This document shows, one piece after another, positions 5,933 through 6,646 of a stretch of DNA of 6,646 bases. Location of the stretch: positions 1 to 6,646 of the forward strand of contig JAQTVS010000156.1 of the NCBI GenBank assembly GCA_028706735.1. Direction: 5' to 3'. The DNA comes from Thiomonas sp. GTDB lineage: Bacteria > Pseudomonadota > Gammaproteobacteria > Burkholderiales > Burkholderiaceae_C. Within the stretch, counting starts at the first letter, position 1. Every line of letters starts with the position of its first letter. The notes under the pieces were generated by a model, which saw only the letters and a list, made by a program, of their open reading frames with translations, did not search any database and was not told the origin of the DNA. The translations under genes were made by a program, and so were the position numbers.

Positions 5933-6646
5933 ATGCGTGCCATCGGCTATCAAACCCCGCTACCCATCGATGCTGCCGCGTCGCTCGTCGATCTCGAACT
6001 GCCCGGCCCCCAGCCGACCGGCCACGATGTGCTGGTGGCGGTCGAGGCCATTTCCGTGAACCCCGTCGACGTGAAAGTGCGCACCAGCAGCGCACCGCCC
6101 GCAGGCGAGTGGAAGGTGCTGGGCTGGGACGCCGCCGGCACCGTGCTGGCCACCGGCCCCAAGGCCACGCGCTTCCGCCCGGGCGACCGCGTGTACTACG
6201 CCGGCGACATCACCCGGCCAGGCAGTTACTCCGCGCTGCACTGCGTGGACGAGCGCATCGTCGGCCACATGCCCGCCAGCCTCGACTTCGCCGAAGCCGC
6301 GGCGCTGCCGCTCACCGCGATCACCGCCTGGGAGGCGCTGTTCGACCGGCTGGACGTGCGCAAGCCCGTGCCCGGAGCCGCGCCCGCGGTGCTCATCATC
6401 GGCGGCGCGGGCGGGGTGGGCTCCATCGCCACGCAACTGGCGCGGCAGTTGACCGGGCTCACCGTCATCGCCACCGCCTCGCGCCGCGAAACCCGCGACT
6501 GGGTGCAGCGCATGGGGGCGCATCACCTCCTCGACCACAGCCAGCCGCTGGCGCCGCAGGTGCAGGCGCTTGGCCTGGGCGCGCCCGCCTTCGTGTTCAG
6601 CACCACGCAGACGCAGCAGCATTTGGCCGACATCGCCGAACTGATC
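5933..6646 (+). CDS. Zinc-type alcohol dehydrogenase/quinone oxidoreductase-like protein (3' end missing)
   Basis: There are 238 codons up to the window edge with no stop; full members of this medium-chain dehydrogenase/reductase group are usually near 335-345 residues. The N-terminal GroES-like domain shows MRAIGYQTPLPI, NPVD at 43-46, LGWDAAG ending at 69, then PGDRVYYAGDITRPGSY. AAALPLTAITAWEALFDRL leads into the Rossmann domain with the dinucleotide loop GGAGGVG at 157-163. The cysteine cluster that binds structural zinc in classical alcohol dehydrogenases is absent from the corresponding region, so zinc-free NADPH-dependent reduction of quinones or activated alkenes is more likely than alcohol oxidation. 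The ATG is preceded by AGGAGA at 5922-5927 with a five-base gap. It is divergent from the HxlR regulator, an arrangement known for electrophile-responsive oxidoreductases. The substrate is not determined. Confidence 0.92.
   Translation, partial: MRAIGYQTPLPIDAAASLVDLELPGPQPTGHDVLVAVEAISVNPVDVKVRTSSAPPAGEWKVLGWDAAGTVLATGPKATRFRPGDRVYYAGDITRPGSYSALHCVDERIVGHMPASLDFAEAAALPLTAITAWEALFDRLDVRKPVPGAAPAVLIIGGAGGVGSIATQLARQLTGLTVIATASRRETRDWVQRMGAHHLLDHSQPLAPQVQALGLGAPAFVFSTTQTQQHLADIAELI

Overview
The window is GC-rich chromosomal DNA with short spacers, Sec-type signal peptides and gene families typical of Burkholderiales-like Betaproteobacteria. The exported sulfurtransferase plus exported DsrE-like pair would suit a sulfur-metabolising member such as a Thiomonas-like organism. 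That placement is an inference from gene content, not a sequence match. I see no tRNA, rRNA, CRISPR array or insertion sequence.

Layout. Positions 1-60 hold the last codons of an upstream gene that overlaps, by ATGA, a class III PLP-dependent aminotransferase (57-1421, +). The next three genes run on the minus strand. In transcription order they are a long-form ArsR-family regulator (3894-3217), an exported two-domain rhodanese (3054-2059) and an exported DsrE-like protein (1946-1440), whose end converges on the aminotransferase. Divergent from the ArsR gene is a 14-helix DHA2-type MFS exporter (4029-5369, +). It converges on an HxlR-family regulator (5822-5406, -). Divergent from that is a zinc-type alcohol dehydrogenase/quinone oxidoreductase-like gene (5933 onward, +), cut by the window edge.

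How the genes fit together. There are two textbook regulator/target pairs: ArsR facing an MFS exporter, and HxlR facing an NADPH-dependent oxidoreductase. Each shared intergenic region contains repeat structure that looks like an operator. For ArsR this is an 11-bp inverted repeat (10 of 11 pairs) with a 6-bp spacer. For HxlR it is a nested set of direct and inverted repeats spaced by about one and three helical turns. The rhodanese and DsrE-like genes form a third unit. Each mature protein keeps exactly one cysteine, at the position expected to carry a persulfide, so a periplasmic sulfur relay is a reasonable hypothesis. All gaps between genes are under 170 bp. The longest, 3055-3216, is visibly AT-rich and probably carries the promoter of the sulfur pair.

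Nothing here proves a wholly new system. The points most worth a second look are the exported rhodanese/DsrE pair, the two operator candidates, and the altered cofactor motif in the aminotransferase.
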